A DNA stretch of 38,925 bases from Paractinoplanes ferrugineus (GTDB lineage Bacteria; Actinomycetota; Actinomycetes; Mycobacteriales; Micromonosporaceae), in contig NZ_BOMM01000068.1 in the NCBI RefSeq assembly GCF_016862195.1, positions 1 through 38,925 of the forward strand. The letters are read 5' to 3'. Positions 1-7,777 of the stretch are shown here, piece after piece; the first letter of the stretch is position 1; every line of letters begins with the position of its first letter. The notes under the pieces were generated by a model. The model was given only the letters and a program-made list of their open reading frames with translations. It had not been told where the DNA came from and ran no database searches. The position numbers were made by a program, and so were the translations under genes.

Positions 1-159
1 GGCTCATTGCTCGACCTGATCGCGCCCGGCCGGGACTTGGCCCACGCCAGCGGCCAGCCCCACCAAGCCGGCCCTCGTCAGCGGTAGCGTCCGGCGGCGC
101 GGCCCAGCCTGACGCCGGCGACGCAGCTTGGCGTCACCCCGACGGCGGTTCGGCTCCGG
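1..159. other. Window edge, no gene seen
   Basis: No convincing coding region is visible between the window start and the stop codon of the ABC transporter at 160. A weak inverted repeat (GACGCC at 111-116, GGCGTC at 130-135) could belong to the terminator of the ABC transporter gene on the minus strand, but the stem is short. Confidence 0.4.
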
Positions 160-2088
160 TTAGGGGGTTACCTCGCGGGTGGTGGGGATCGGCACGACTT
201 CGACGTCTGCGGCCGGCGGTGTGGAGGCGACGGCGAACTGGGTGCGGTAGAGCTCGGCGTAGAGGCCGCCGGTGGCGACGAGTTCGGCGTGGCGGCCGCG
301 TTCCACGACGCGGCCGTCGTCGAGCACCAGGATCAGGTCGGCATCGCGGACGGTGGAGAGCCGGTGGGCGATGACCAGCGCCGTGCGGCCCTCGAGAGCC
401 GTGCTGAGGGCCCGCTGCACGGCCGCCTCGCTCTCGCTGTCGAGGTGGGCGGTGGCCTCGTCGAGGATCACGATCGACGGGTGCTTGAGCAGCAGCCGGG
501 CGATCGCGATGCGCTGTTTCTCGCCGCCGGAGAAGCGGTAGCCGCGCTCCCCCACCACCGTGTCGAGGCCGTCGGGCAGGCTCGCCACCAGGTCGGCGAC
601 CTGGGCACCGCGCAGGGCCGCCCACATGTCGTCGTCGGTGGCGTCCGGCTTGGCGTAGCGCATGTTCTCCGCGATGGTCTCGTGGAACAGGTGCGAGTCC
701 TGCGTGACCACGCCGATGGTGTCGCGCAGCGAGCCGAGGGTGGCGTCGCGCACGTCGACCCCGCCGACCAGCACCGCTCCCTCCGTGACGTCGTAGACCC
801 GCGAGACCAGCATCGACGTCGTGGACTTGCCCGCTCCGGACGGCCCGACCAGGGCGACCAGCTGACCGGGCTCGACGACGAAGTCGAGGCCCTTGAGCAC
901 CGGGGCGCTCTCGGTGCGGTCGAGCGTCGCCACGTCCTCCAGGCTCGCGAGCGACACCTCGGCCGCGCTCGGGTAACGGAAGTGCACGTCGCGGAACTCG
1001 ACCCGGCCCGAGCCGGGCGGGATGTCGACCGCGCCGGGCTTCTCCTCGATGGCGGGCCGCAGGTCGAGCACCTCGAACACCCGGTCGAACGAGACGAGCG
1101 CGCTCATCACGTCGACCCGCACGTTGCTGAGCGCCGTGAGCGGGCCGTAGAGCCGGGTCAGCAGCAGGGCCAGGGTCACCACCGTGCCGGCCGTGACGCT
1201 GCCGGTGACGGCCAGCCAGCCGCCCAGACCGTAGGTCAGGGCCTGGGCCAGGGACGCGACGAGCAGCATGGCCACGAAGAAGGTGCGCGAGAACATCGCC
1301 TGCTGCACGCCGATGTCGCGGACCCGGGCGGCGCGCTCGCCGAACCGCGCGGCCTCGGTGTCGGGCCGGCCGAACAGCTTGACCAGCAGCGCACCGGAGA
1401 CGTTGAACCGCTCGGTCATGGTCGCGTTCATCTTGGCGTCGAGGTTGTAGGACTCGCGGGTGATCTCGGCGAGCTTCTTGCCGACCCGCCGGGCCGGGAT
1501 GATGAACATCGGGAGCAGCAGCAGCGACAGCGTGGTGATCTGCCAGGACAGGCTGAACATGACGGCCGCGGTGAGCACCAGCTGGATGACGTTGCTGACC
1601 ACGCCGGACAGCGTCGAGGTGAAGGCCCGCTGGGCGCCCATCACGTCGTTGTTGAGCCGGCTGACCAGGGCGCCGGTCTGGGTGCGGGTGAAGAACTGCA
1701 GCGGCATGCGCTGGACGTGGTCGTAGACCTTGGTGCGCAGGTCGAGGATGATCCCCTCGCCGATGCGAGCCGAGTACCACCGCTGGGCCAGGGACAGGAA
1801 CGCGTCGACGACGGCCAGCCCGGCGATCGCCAGCGCGAGCTTGACGATCAGGGACGCGGCGCCGTCGCCGCCGCCGGTGATGGCGTTGACGACGTGGCCG
1901 GCGAGCAGTGGGGTGGCGACCCCGATCGCCGCGTCGAACACGACGGTGATCAGGAAGACCACGATGTCGCGCCGGTAGGGGCCGGCGAAGCGCACGATGC
2001 GGCGTGTGGTGCCCCGGGTCAGGCGGTGCTGGCTGACCCGGTCCGAGTTCTGAATCGAGCGCAGCATGTTCCAACTCGACATGCTCAT
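160..2088 (-). CDS. ABC transporter half-transporter, permease fused to ATPase
   Basis: A 642-residue exporter-type ABC protein: an N-terminal six-helix transmembrane domain (roughly residues 35-330) followed by a nucleotide-binding domain. Seen directly: Walker A GPSGAGKS with its lysine near residue 421, the signature FSGGEKQR near 519, Walker B ending ILDEAT near 541, and a switch histidine in VIAHRLS. It should act as a homo- or heterodimer exporting an unknown, probably amphiphilic, compound from the cytoplasmic membrane. About 20 extra residues lie between the aromatic A-loop (FRYPS) and the next NBD strand. The ATG at 2088 is preceded by GGAGGTGA at a good distance, so the start is well supported. 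Family assignment is firm; the substrate cannot be read from sequence. It stands alone rather than beside a second half-transporter. Confidence 0.93.
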   Translation of the reverse strand: MSMSSWNMLRSIQNSDRVSQHRLTRGTTRRIVRFAGPYRRDIVVFLITVVFDAAIGVATPLLAGHVVNAITGGGDGAASLIVKLALAIAGLAVVDAFLSLAQRWYSARIGEGIILDLRTKVYDHVQRMPLQFFTRTQTGALVSRLNNDVMGAQRAFTSTLSGVVSNVIQLVLTAAVMFSLSWQITTLSLLLLPMFIIPARRVGKKLAEITRESYNLDAKMNATMTERFNVSGALLVKLFGRPDTEAARFGERAARVRDIGVQQAMFSRTFFVAMLLVASLAQALTYGLGGWLAVTGSVTAGTVVTLALLLTRLYGPLTALSNVRVDVMSALVSFDRVFEVLDLRPAIEEKPGAVDIPPGSGRVEFRDVHFRYPSAAEVSLASLEDVATLDRTESAPVLKGLDFVVEPGQLVALVGPSGAGKSTTSMLVSRVYDVTEGAVLVGGVDVRDATLGSLRDTIGVVTQDSHLFHETIAENMRYAKPDATDDDMWAALRGAQVADLVASLPDGLDTVVGERGYRFSGGEKQRIAIARLLLKHPSIVILDEATAHLDSESEAAVQRALSTALEGRTALVIAHRLSTVRDADLILVLDDGRVVERGRHAELVATGGLYAELYRTQFAVASTPPAADVEVVPIPTTREVTP

Positions 2089-2186
2089 CCCGTCACCTCC
2101 CGGGTCGTCGTCGGCGGGCAGTCAGAGTCTGCACCGCGGGTACGACAAGAAACCCGGGGGGTAAGGAATGTATTCCGGTCCGATCC

Positions 2187-2987
2187 TTACTCGCCGGCAC
2201 CCAGCAACTCGCTCAGGCGCCGCGTCTGCGCCTCCCGCTCGGCCCGGTCCTGCTCCGCGTACGACCGCAGGGGTGCGCCCGCGAGCAGTGCCTTGATCTC
2301 GGCCGTCGCGCCCGCGTCGGCCGAGACGACCGCGGCGGCCAGGTCGGCTACCGCGCCGGACAGCTCCCCGGCGGGAACCACCGCGGTGGCCAGGCCGATC
2401 CGGTCGGCCTCGTCGGCGGGGATGCGCCGGCCGGTCAGGCAGATCTCCAGCGCCCGGGACGGCCCGACCAGCTCGGTGAGCCGCTTGGTGCCGCCGAGAT
2501 CGGGTACGAGGCCCAGGGTCACCTCGGCCATGGAGAACTTCGCGTCGTCGGCCAGGATTCGCATGTCGCAGTTCAGTGCGAGCTGGAATCCGGCACCGAT
2601 CGCATGTCCGTTCACCGCCGCGATCGTCACGATCGAGGGGTTACGCAACCAGGTGAACGCGGACTGGAAGCCGGCAATGCGATCCGCGCACTCCGACGGC
2701 GACAACTGTGCGAGTGTGGCTAGAGAAGAATCGCCGCCGCCGCGCGCGGCCGACAGATCGAGGCCCGCGGAAAACGCACGTCCCTCGCCTCGGACAATGA
2801 CTACTCGCACGTCTCCCGGTAATTTCCGGGAAATGTTCGAGAGTTCTGCCCACATCGCCGGCGTCTGCGCATTGAGAACCTCGGGCCGGCACAACGTCAC
2901 CGTTGCGACCGGCCCGTCCAGGTCGTAGCGAACTCCCACCTCGTCGGCGGGACCGACGCTGCCAGGCTCGGCGTTGTGCGTCGTCAC
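2187..2987 (-). CDS. Enoyl-CoA hydratase/isomerase (crotonase) family protein, EchA12-like
   Basis: A 266-residue crotonase-superfamily protein expected to act on an acyl-CoA thioester in the cytosol. Visible features are the oxyanion-hole segment AFSAGLDL (71-78), the second oxyanion strand GHAIGAGF (128-134 region) and the CoA-binding fold. Of the two glutamates used by true hydratases, the second is kept (E155, in MAEVTLG) while the first position is glutamine (Q135, GAGFQLAL). This makes simple hydratase chemistry uncertain; an isomerase or other crotonase reaction is possible. The GTG start at 2987 overlaps the TGA of the upstream HTH gene as GTGA, implying translational coupling. A longer in-frame reading to 3281 runs through the HTH gene and was rejected. 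The neighbourhood resembles mycobacterial echA12. Confidence 0.85.
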   Translation of the reverse strand: MTTHNAEPGSVGPADEVGVRYDLDGPVATVTLCRPEVLNAQTPAMWAELSNISRKLPGDVRVVIVRGEGRAFSAGLDLSAARGGGDSSLATLAQLSPSECADRIAGFQSAFTWLRNPSIVTIAAVNGHAIGAGFQLALNCDMRILADDAKFSMAEVTLGLVPDLGGTKRLTELVGPSRALEICLTGRRIPADEADRIGLATAVVPAGELSGAVADLAAAVVSADAGATAEIKALLAGAPLRSYAEQDRAEREAQTRRLSELLGAGE

Positions 2988-3211
2988 GCCTTCTTGCGGC
3001 GACGAGCGCCGCCGCGCTGGCGCAGCTGGACGCCCGACTCCGTGAGAACCCGGTGAACGAATCCGTAGGAACGGCCGGTCGAAGCCGCGAGTGCGCGAAT
3101 GCTCTCGCCGGAGGTGTAACGCTTGACCAGATCCTTCGCTAGTGACTGTCGCTCGGAGCCGACGATTCGGCGACCCTTCTCGGTGCTGGTGGCTGTGCCC
3201 GTGGCTGCCAT
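2984..3211 (-). CDS. Small helix-turn-helix protein (Rv1473A-like)
   Basis: A 75-residue basic protein with a single helix-turn-helix: SIRALAASTGRSYGFVHRVL at about residues 37-56 resembles the recognition region of resolvase/Hin-type HTH domains. The N-terminus is a short flexible segment and the C-terminus is a basic tail (GGARRRKKA). Short proteins with this layout are widespread in Actinobacteria and are annotated as HTH or putative regulatory proteins; the targets are unknown to me. The ATG at 3211 has GAGG about 8 nt upstream. Its stop overlaps the GTG start of the crotonase gene by 4 nt, so the two are likely co-translated. From its size and charge it might be a nucleoid-associated protein rather than a specific regulator. 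Confidence 0.82.
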   Translation of the reverse strand: MAATGTATSTEKGRRIVGSERQSLAKDLVKRYTSGESIRALAASTGRSYGFVHRVLTESGVQLRQRGGARRRKKA

Positions 3212-3638
3212 GTTGAATCCTCACGTCCCAGACTGTGCGGTTCGATACGGTCCCACCTATTAGACCGCCTCCAACGATCATGCGCTAGGCATCCTGGCTT
3301 AGCCAACGTGCCCATTTATCACTGTCAGGAACTTGACCCTGACCATCGGCATCAATGTCGGGCAGTTAACTGACGTTAGGCAGAGTGCAATTCCGACCGC
3401 TCGGTAGGTAGTGGGTCTTGGCCGCCCAAGACCATCGATCACCTGCGGAAACTCTTGATCGAGGGCGCACCGTGGAGGGATATGACGCACCGTCGATGCG
3501 ACGAACACGCACCGGCGTCGCCGCGGTTGTGCCAACTTGGCGGCGGCCGGAGCGATGCCCGGCCTGACCGCAAACGCCCGAACGTCGCACTGTCTGTGTG
3601 GGCACCAGTTGACAACTGACGATCCACGGCAACCGGGC
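3212..3638. other. Intergenic region with a perfect hairpin and a dyad, no gene seen
   Basis: This 427-nt stretch separates the ABC-F gene from the HTH gene, both read on the minus strand, and is visibly less GC-rich than its surroundings. Short frames exist on both strands but none has recognisable protein character or a good ribosome site. It contains an 8-bp perfect stem with a 4-nt loop (3414-3433) without a T-run, and a 13-nt dyad CAGTTGACAACTG at 3606-3618. It should carry the end of the ABC-F transcript and the promoter of the HTH-crotonase pair. Confidence 0.55.
3414..3433. terminator. Hairpin, possible terminator of the ABC-F transcript
   Basis: GGTCTTGG (3414-3421) pairs perfectly with CCAAGACC (3426-3433) across a CCGC loop. 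It lies about 205 nt past the ABC-F stop on the minus strand and has no U-tract, so a regulatory or chance origin is also possible. Confidence 0.3.
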
Positions 3639-5243
3639 TCAGGCCAGCTCGACGAGCTCCAGCAGATCGTCGCTCCAGGCGTCCTCGTCGCCGTCCGGCA
3701 GCAGGATCGCGCGGTCCGGCTTGAGCGCCTGCACGGCGCCCGCATCGTGGGTGACCAGCACGATCGCGCCCGGGTAGTTGGCGATGGCGTCGAGCACCTG
3801 CTCGCGGCTGATCGGGTCGAGGTTGTTCGTCGGCTCGTCCAGCAGCAGCACGTTGGCGCCCGAGCAGACCAGAGTGGCGAGGGCCAGGCGGGTCTTCTCG
3901 CCACCGGAGAGCACTCCGGCGGGCTTGTCGACGTCGTCACCCGAAAAGAGGAACGCGCCGAGGATCTTACGCAGTTCGGTGTCGGTCTGCTCGGATCCGG
4001 CGCTGCGCATGTGCTCCAGGATCGTCCGGTCGACGTCGAGCGTCTCGTGTTCCTGGGCGTAGTAGCCGAGCCGCAGGCCGTGCCCCGCGCGTACCTCACC
4101 GGTGTCCGGCTTGAGCAGGCCGCCGAGCATGCGCAGCAGGGTGGTCTTGCCGGCGCCGTTCAGGCCGAGGATGGCGACCCGGGAGCCGCGGTCGACCGCC
4201 ACGCTGACGTCGGTGAAGATCTCCAGCGAGCCGTACGACTTCGACAGCTCGCTCGCGGTGAGCGGCGTCTTGCCGCACGGGGCCGGGCTGGGGAACCGGA
4301 CCTTCGCCACCTTGTCCGAGGTCCGGACCTCCTCGAGGCCGCCCAGCAGCTTCTCGGCGCGGCGGGCCATGTTCTGCGCGGCGACCGTCTTGGTGGCCTT
4401 GGCCCGCATCTTGTCGGCCTGCGCCATCAACGCGCCGGCCTTCTTCTCGGCGTTCGCCCGCTCGCGGCGGCGGCGGCGCTCGTCGGTCTCGCGGGCCTCG
4501 AGGTAGGTCTTCCAGCCCATGTTGTACATGTCGACGACCGAGCGGTTGGCGTCGAGATACCAGACCTTGTTGACCGCCGCGTCGAGCAGCTCGACGTCGT
4601 GGCTGATCACGATGAGGCCACCCTTGTGCTGGGCCATGTAGCCGCGCAGCCAGGCGATGGAGTCCTGGTCGAGGTGGTTCGTCGGTTCGTCGAGCAGCAG
4701 GATGCCCTTGCCGTTCTGCCCGGAGTTGGCGAACAGGATGCGGGCCAGCTCGATCCGGCGGCGCTGACCGCCGGAGAGGGTGCCGATCGTCTGGGCCAGG
4801 GCGCGGTCGGGCAGGCCCAGGTTCGCGCAGATCCGCGCGGCCTCGGCCTCGGCCCCGTAACCGCCCAGGGCGGAGAACCGGTCCTCGAGCTGACCGTACC
4901 GCTGGATCAGTTTCTCCTCGGCGCTCTCCTCCAGCTCGATCTCGAGCTTCTGCATCTCGGCGAGGATGGCGTCGAGCCCGCGGGCGGACAGCACCCGGTC
5001 CCGGCCGGTCACGTTGAGGTCGCCGGTGCGCGGGTCCTGCGGAAGGTAACCGATCTCACTGGTGCGCTCGACGGTCCCCGCGTGCGGGGTGCCTTCGCCG
5101 GCCAGCACCTTCAGGGTCGTCGTCTTGCCCGCGCCGTTGCGGCCGACCAGGCCGATCCGGTCGCCGGGCTGCACCCGCAGGGTGACCGGGGACAGCAGGA
5201 TCCGGGAGCCGGCACGCAGCTCGAGTCCGGTGGCGGTGATCAT
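3639..5243 (-). CDS. ABC-F family ATPase (Rv1473-like)
   Basis: A 534-residue soluble protein with two ABC ATPase domains and no membrane segment, the layout of ABC-F ribosome-associated factors. Domain 1 has Walker A GRNGAGKT (34-41), signature LSGGQRRR and Walker B LLLDEPTNHLD; domain 2 has GLNGAGKT, LSGGEKTR and LLLDEPTNNLD. Between them lies the charged interdomain linker (ARETDERRRRRERANAEKK region) that in this family reaches into the ribosome near the P-site tRNA. The closest remembered relative is mycobacterial Rv1473, annotated as a macrolide-transport ATPase although ABC-F proteins do not transport. It may protect ribosomes from antibiotics or adjust translation. The ATG at 5243 begins a typical MITATGLELRAG N-terminus. 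It is divergent from the metallopeptidase gene, with 241 nt between them. Confidence 0.92.
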   Translation of the reverse strand: MITATGLELRAGSRILLSPVTLRVQPGDRIGLVGRNGAGKTTTLKVLAGEGTPHAGTVERTSEIGYLPQDPRTGDLNVTGRDRVLSARGLDAILAEMQKLEIELEESAEEKLIQRYGQLEDRFSALGGYGAEAEAARICANLGLPDRALAQTIGTLSGGQRRRIELARILFANSGQNGKGILLLDEPTNHLDQDSIAWLRGYMAQHKGGLIVISHDVELLDAAVNKVWYLDANRSVVDMYNMGWKTYLEARETDERRRRRERANAEKKAGALMAQADKMRAKATKTVAAQNMARRAEKLLGGLEEVRTSDKVAKVRFPSPAPCGKTPLTASELSKSYGSLEIFTDVSVAVDRGSRVAILGLNGAGKTTLLRMLGGLLKPDTGEVRAGHGLRLGYYAQEHETLDVDRTILEHMRSAGSEQTDTELRKILGAFLFSGDDVDKPAGVLSGGEKTRLALATLVCSGANVLLLDEPTNNLDPISREQVLDAIANYPGAIVLVTHDAGAVQALKPDRAILLPDGDEDAWSDDLLELVELA

Positions 5244-5484
5244 CTGATTGCTCGCTTCCGAGAGAAAAGGCCGGCTCCGGGCAAAGGAGGCGCCGCCACC
5301 TCAGTGGTCAGCCCAGGCGTCGGCCCGGGCCGTGGTGAGCGCGGGTCGGACCGCCCTGGAGCAGGGTCAGCCTTCGCAGAGCAGCACTACGCCATACTAC
5401 CGGGCGGCCCATGTGGCCTCCCAATCGATTAGTTATCAAGATCATCGGGTATCCCGGCGTCAACCCCGCGTCAGTGAGGATGAG

Positions 5485-6426
5485 ATGGAACTCAACGAGA
5501 ACGCTGACATCGACACCAGTCAGGTCGACGACCAGCGCGGATCGGGTGGTGGCGGAGGCGGCTTCGGCGGCCTGCCCATCCCGATCGGCGGCGGCGGTCT
5601 CGTCGGCATCATCATCACCGTCGTGCTGGCTCTGGCCGGCGGTTACTTCGGTCTCAATCAGCTCGGCGGTGACAGCGGCAGCAGCAAGTCCGGCGACAAC
5701 AGCAACATCCAGCAGGACTGCGCCGACAAGGCCTCGGCGCGCACCAAGCTCGACTGCCGCAACGTGCTGTTCGTCAACTCGATCCAGGCGTTCTGGACCG
5801 AGGCCGAGCCGCAGTACTTCGGCAAGCAGTACCAGCCGGCCAAGACGGTGCTCTTCTCCAACCGGGTGAGCACCGGCTGCGGCGCCGCCGACTCGGGTGT
5901 CGGCCCGTTCTACTGCCCCGCCGACGACCGGGTCTACATCGACCTCACCTTCTACCAGCTGCTCGCCAAGCAGCTGGGCGCGCCGGGTGAGTTCGCCCAG
6001 CCGTACGTGCTGGCTCACGAGTACGGCCACCACATCCAGGACCTGGTCGGCACCGAGGCGAAGATGCGCAAGGCCCAGCAGGGCGCCTCCGACGCCGACC
6101 AGAACCTGCTGTCGGTCAAGCTGGAGCTGCAGGCCGACTGCTACGCGGGGGTCTGGGCGCACCACGCCACCGAGACCAAGTCGAAGAACGGCCAGCCGAT
6201 CTTCAAGAGCATCTCCGACAAGGACATCCAGGAGGGGCTCGACACCGCGAAGCAGATCGGTGACGACACCCTGCAGAAGCAGAGCGGCGGCTCGGTCAAC
6301 CCGGCCGAGTTCACCCACGGCACGTCCGCCGACCGGCAGAAGTGGTTCAAGGCCGGCTTCGACTCCGGTGACCCGGTGAAGGCCTGCGACACGTTCGCGA
6401 ACGGGGCCGTCGTCCAGGGCGACTAA
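5485..6426 (+). CDS. Neutral zinc metallopeptidase, membrane-anchored (YpfJ family)
   Basis: A 313-residue member of the YpfJ/neutral zinc metallopeptidase family (Pfam Zn_peptidase). The N-terminus MELNENADIDTSQVDDQRG matches the family's conserved start, followed by a glycine-rich linker, one transmembrane helix (about 37-57) and an extracytoplasmic catalytic domain. The zinc motif HEYGHH is at 178-183, giving H178, E179 and H182; a likely third ligand is E214 in LELQADC. Substrate and role are unknown for the family; location outside the membrane is inferred. The ATG at 5485 has GAGGA-type sequence just upstream; an in-frame extension to 5248 lacks family similarity and was rejected. The stop TAA overlaps the opposite-strand stop of the next gene in the sequence CTAA. 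Confidence 0.9.
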   Translation: MELNENADIDTSQVDDQRGSGGGGGGFGGLPIPIGGGGLVGIIITVVLALAGGYFGLNQLGGDSGSSKSGDNSNIQQDCADKASARTKLDCRNVLFVNSIQAFWTEAEPQYFGKQYQPAKTVLFSNRVSTGCGAADSGVGPFYCPADDRVYIDLTFYQLLAKQLGAPGEFAQPYVLAHEYGHHIQDLVGTEAKMRKAQQGASDADQNLLSVKLELQADCYAGVWAHHATETKSKNGQPIFKSISDKDIQEGLDTAKQIGDDTLQKQSGGSVNPAEFTHGTSADRQKWFKAGFDSGDPVKACDTFANGAVVQGD

Positions 6427-7055
6427 GGCTCACGCACCAGCACGGACACCGCCCGGGCCCCGGCGATCGCGGACAGCAGAACCGCGTGCCGGGGCTCCGG
6501 CACGTCCAGGAACCGCTCGGCCCGGATCTCGGCGAGCGGCCGCAGCGGGGGCGGCGCGAGCACCGCCTCGACGGCCGTCCGGTCCCCGCCGGTGACGAGC
6601 GCGGTCAGGTCGCGTACACCAGGAAGCAGAATGCGCCCGACGATGCCGGCGCCGTCGGCCGCCGCCGCCTTGGCCTGATTGTCGCGGCGGCGCGCGAAGC
6701 GCTGCTGCGACCACCCGCCCGCCGCCGTGCGACCCTGCACATAGTGCGTGTCCACCTTGGACACCACCAGCTCCGGGCCGTCCGCGATACCGGCGGCCAC
6801 CGCGCCCTTGCGCGCCAGAAGCAGACCGAGGCGCCGCGGTGCCTGAGCCAGGCGGATCAGCTCGGTCATCGTCGCGGCCGGCCCGGCACCCGGCGGCGGC
6901 TGCCAGGCCGCCGACGCGCCGTCGGCGGCGATCAAGGTCAGACCCTCTTCGGTGTACGGCCCGTGCCGGGTCGCGAAGTTCTCGAGCCACCGGGGCAGCC
7001 GCTCGGGCGCGACATCCACCCATTTCCCGCCGCCCGCGGCCGCCCGCTCACTCAT
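6423..7055 (-). CDS. acVLRF1-type peptidyl-tRNA hydrolase
   Basis: A 210-residue protein that I place in the actinobacterial VLRF1 family, relatives of Vms1/ANKZF1 and eRF1 that release nascent chains from tRNA on stalled ribosomes. The key sign is the loop GGWSQQRF (113-120), followed by the arginine-rich segment ARRRDNQA, matching the GG(x)n-Q-RF-R pattern of the family. The conserved glutamine is the expected catalytic residue. The start was set at ATG 7055 because TAGTGT (7068-7063, minus strand) lies exactly 7 nt upstream, the spacing of a leaderless mRNA; a GTG at 7064 would overlap that hexamer. It is divergent from the alkD-like gene, with only 32 nt between starts. It likely belongs to ribosome quality control. 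The assignment rests on motif recognition. Confidence 0.72.
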   Translation of the reverse strand: MSERAAAGGGKWVDVAPERLPRWLENFATRHGPYTEEGLTLIAADGASAAWQPPPGAGPAATMTELIRLAQAPRRLGLLLARKGAVAAGIADGPELVVSKVDTHYVQGRTAAGGWSQQRFARRRDNQAKAAAADGAGIVGRILLPGVRDLTALVTGGDRTAVEAVLAPPPLRPLAEIRAERFLDVPEPRHAVLLSAIAGARAVSVLVREP

Positions 7056-7062
7056 TCTTGTC

Positions 7063-7068
7063 ACACTA
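7063..7068 (-). promoter_or_regulatory. -10 hexamer TAGTGT, leaderless
   Basis: TAGTGT read on the minus strand ends 7 nt before the ATG at 7055. There is no Shine-Dalgarno sequence at this gene, which supports a leaderless transcript. Confidence 0.5.
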
Positions 7069-7074
7069 CGGTGG

Positions 7075-7080
7075 CAGGAT
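7075..7080 (+). promoter_or_regulatory. -10-like hexamer CAGGAT, leaderless
   Basis: CAGGAT ends 7 nt before the GTG at 7088. The same hexamer and spacing recur before zwf at 30856-30861. No Shine-Dalgarno sequence is present. Confidence 0.42.
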
Positions 7081-7087
7081 CGGGGGC

Positions 7088-7777
7088 GTGACGGACCTGG
7101 CTTCGACGCTGCTGGCGCGGCTCGACAACGACCTCGCCGCCGAGCGTGACCCGCAGCGCGCCGCGGCGATGGCGGCCTACATGCGCGACCAGTTCGAGTT
7201 CGCCGGCCTGGCCGCGCCGGCCCTGCGCGCGGTCGAGCGCTCGGCGTTCGGCCGCCTGCCCGAGCCGACTCCGGCCGATCTGCGCGAGTTCGCCCTGGCG
7301 TGCTGGGCGCGCCCGGAGCGCGAATTCCACTATGTGGCCGTCAGCTACCTGCGAAAACATGTCAAGCGGGCCGGCTCCGGCTTCCTGCCGGTGGCCCGCG
7401 AGCTGATCACCACGAAGCCCTGGTGGGACACGGTCGACCCGCTCGCCACCCGGGTGGTCGGCGACCTGGTCCGGCTGCACCCGCTGCTCGCCGGCGTGCT
7501 GGACGCGTGGTCGGCCGACGACGACAAGTGGCTGGTGCGCACCGCGATCCTGCACCAGCTCCACTACGGCCCGGCGACCGACACGGCCCGCCTGTTCGGC
7601 TATTGCGCCGCCCAGGCCGAGCACCCCGACTTCTTCGTACGCAAGGCGATCGGCTGGGCCCTGCGGCAGTACGCGCGGACCGACCCCGGCGCGGTGCTCG
7701 CCTTCGTCGATGCGCACCGCGACCGGTTGTCGGGTCTGTCCGTGCGGGAGGCGACTAAGCACTTGTCAGCAGCCTGA
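7088..7777 (+). CDS. DNA alkylation repair protein (AlkD-like glycosylase)
   Basis: A 229-residue all-helical HEAT-like repeat protein of the AlkD family, which excises N3- and N7-alkylated purines without flipping the base. The active-site cluster of B. cereus AlkD (W109, D113, W187) appears intact: WWDTVD at 112-117 gives W112/W113 and D117, and W190 lies in IGWALRQY. FVRKAIGWAL is the other strong family signature. The GTG at 7088 is chosen because a -10-like hexamer sits 7 nt upstream and because the protein N-terminus aligns there; upstream in-frame sequence belongs to the opposite-strand gene. It overlaps the convergent LysE-family gene by 23 nt. No Ada-type regulator or inducible box was seen nearby. 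Confidence 0.9.
   Translation: MTDLASTLLARLDNDLAAERDPQRAAAMAAYMRDQFEFAGLAAPALRAVERSAFGRLPEPTPADLREFALACWARPEREFHYVAVSYLRKHVKRAGSGFLPVARELITTKPWWDTVDPLATRVVGDLVRLHPLLAGVLDAWSADDDKWLVRTAILHQLHYGPATDTARLFGYCAAQAEHPDFFVRKAIGWALRQYARTDPGAVLAFVDAHRDRLSGLSVREATKHLSAA

Noticed and set aside
289..2928. Long plus-strand open frame opposite the ABC transporter and crotonase genes
   Set aside because: Both opposite-strand genes have intact motifs and good starts; the frame crosses two genes and an intergenic gap and has no recognisable domain.
3606..3618. TTGACA within CAGTTGACAACTG as a plus-strand -35 box
   Set aside because: No -10 hexamer at 16-18 nt downstream and no plus-strand gene to serve; kept only as a dyad.
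3299..3632. Minus-strand frames between the ABC-F and HTH genes
   Set aside because: No recognisable protein, poor codon character and no ribosome site; treated as intergenic.
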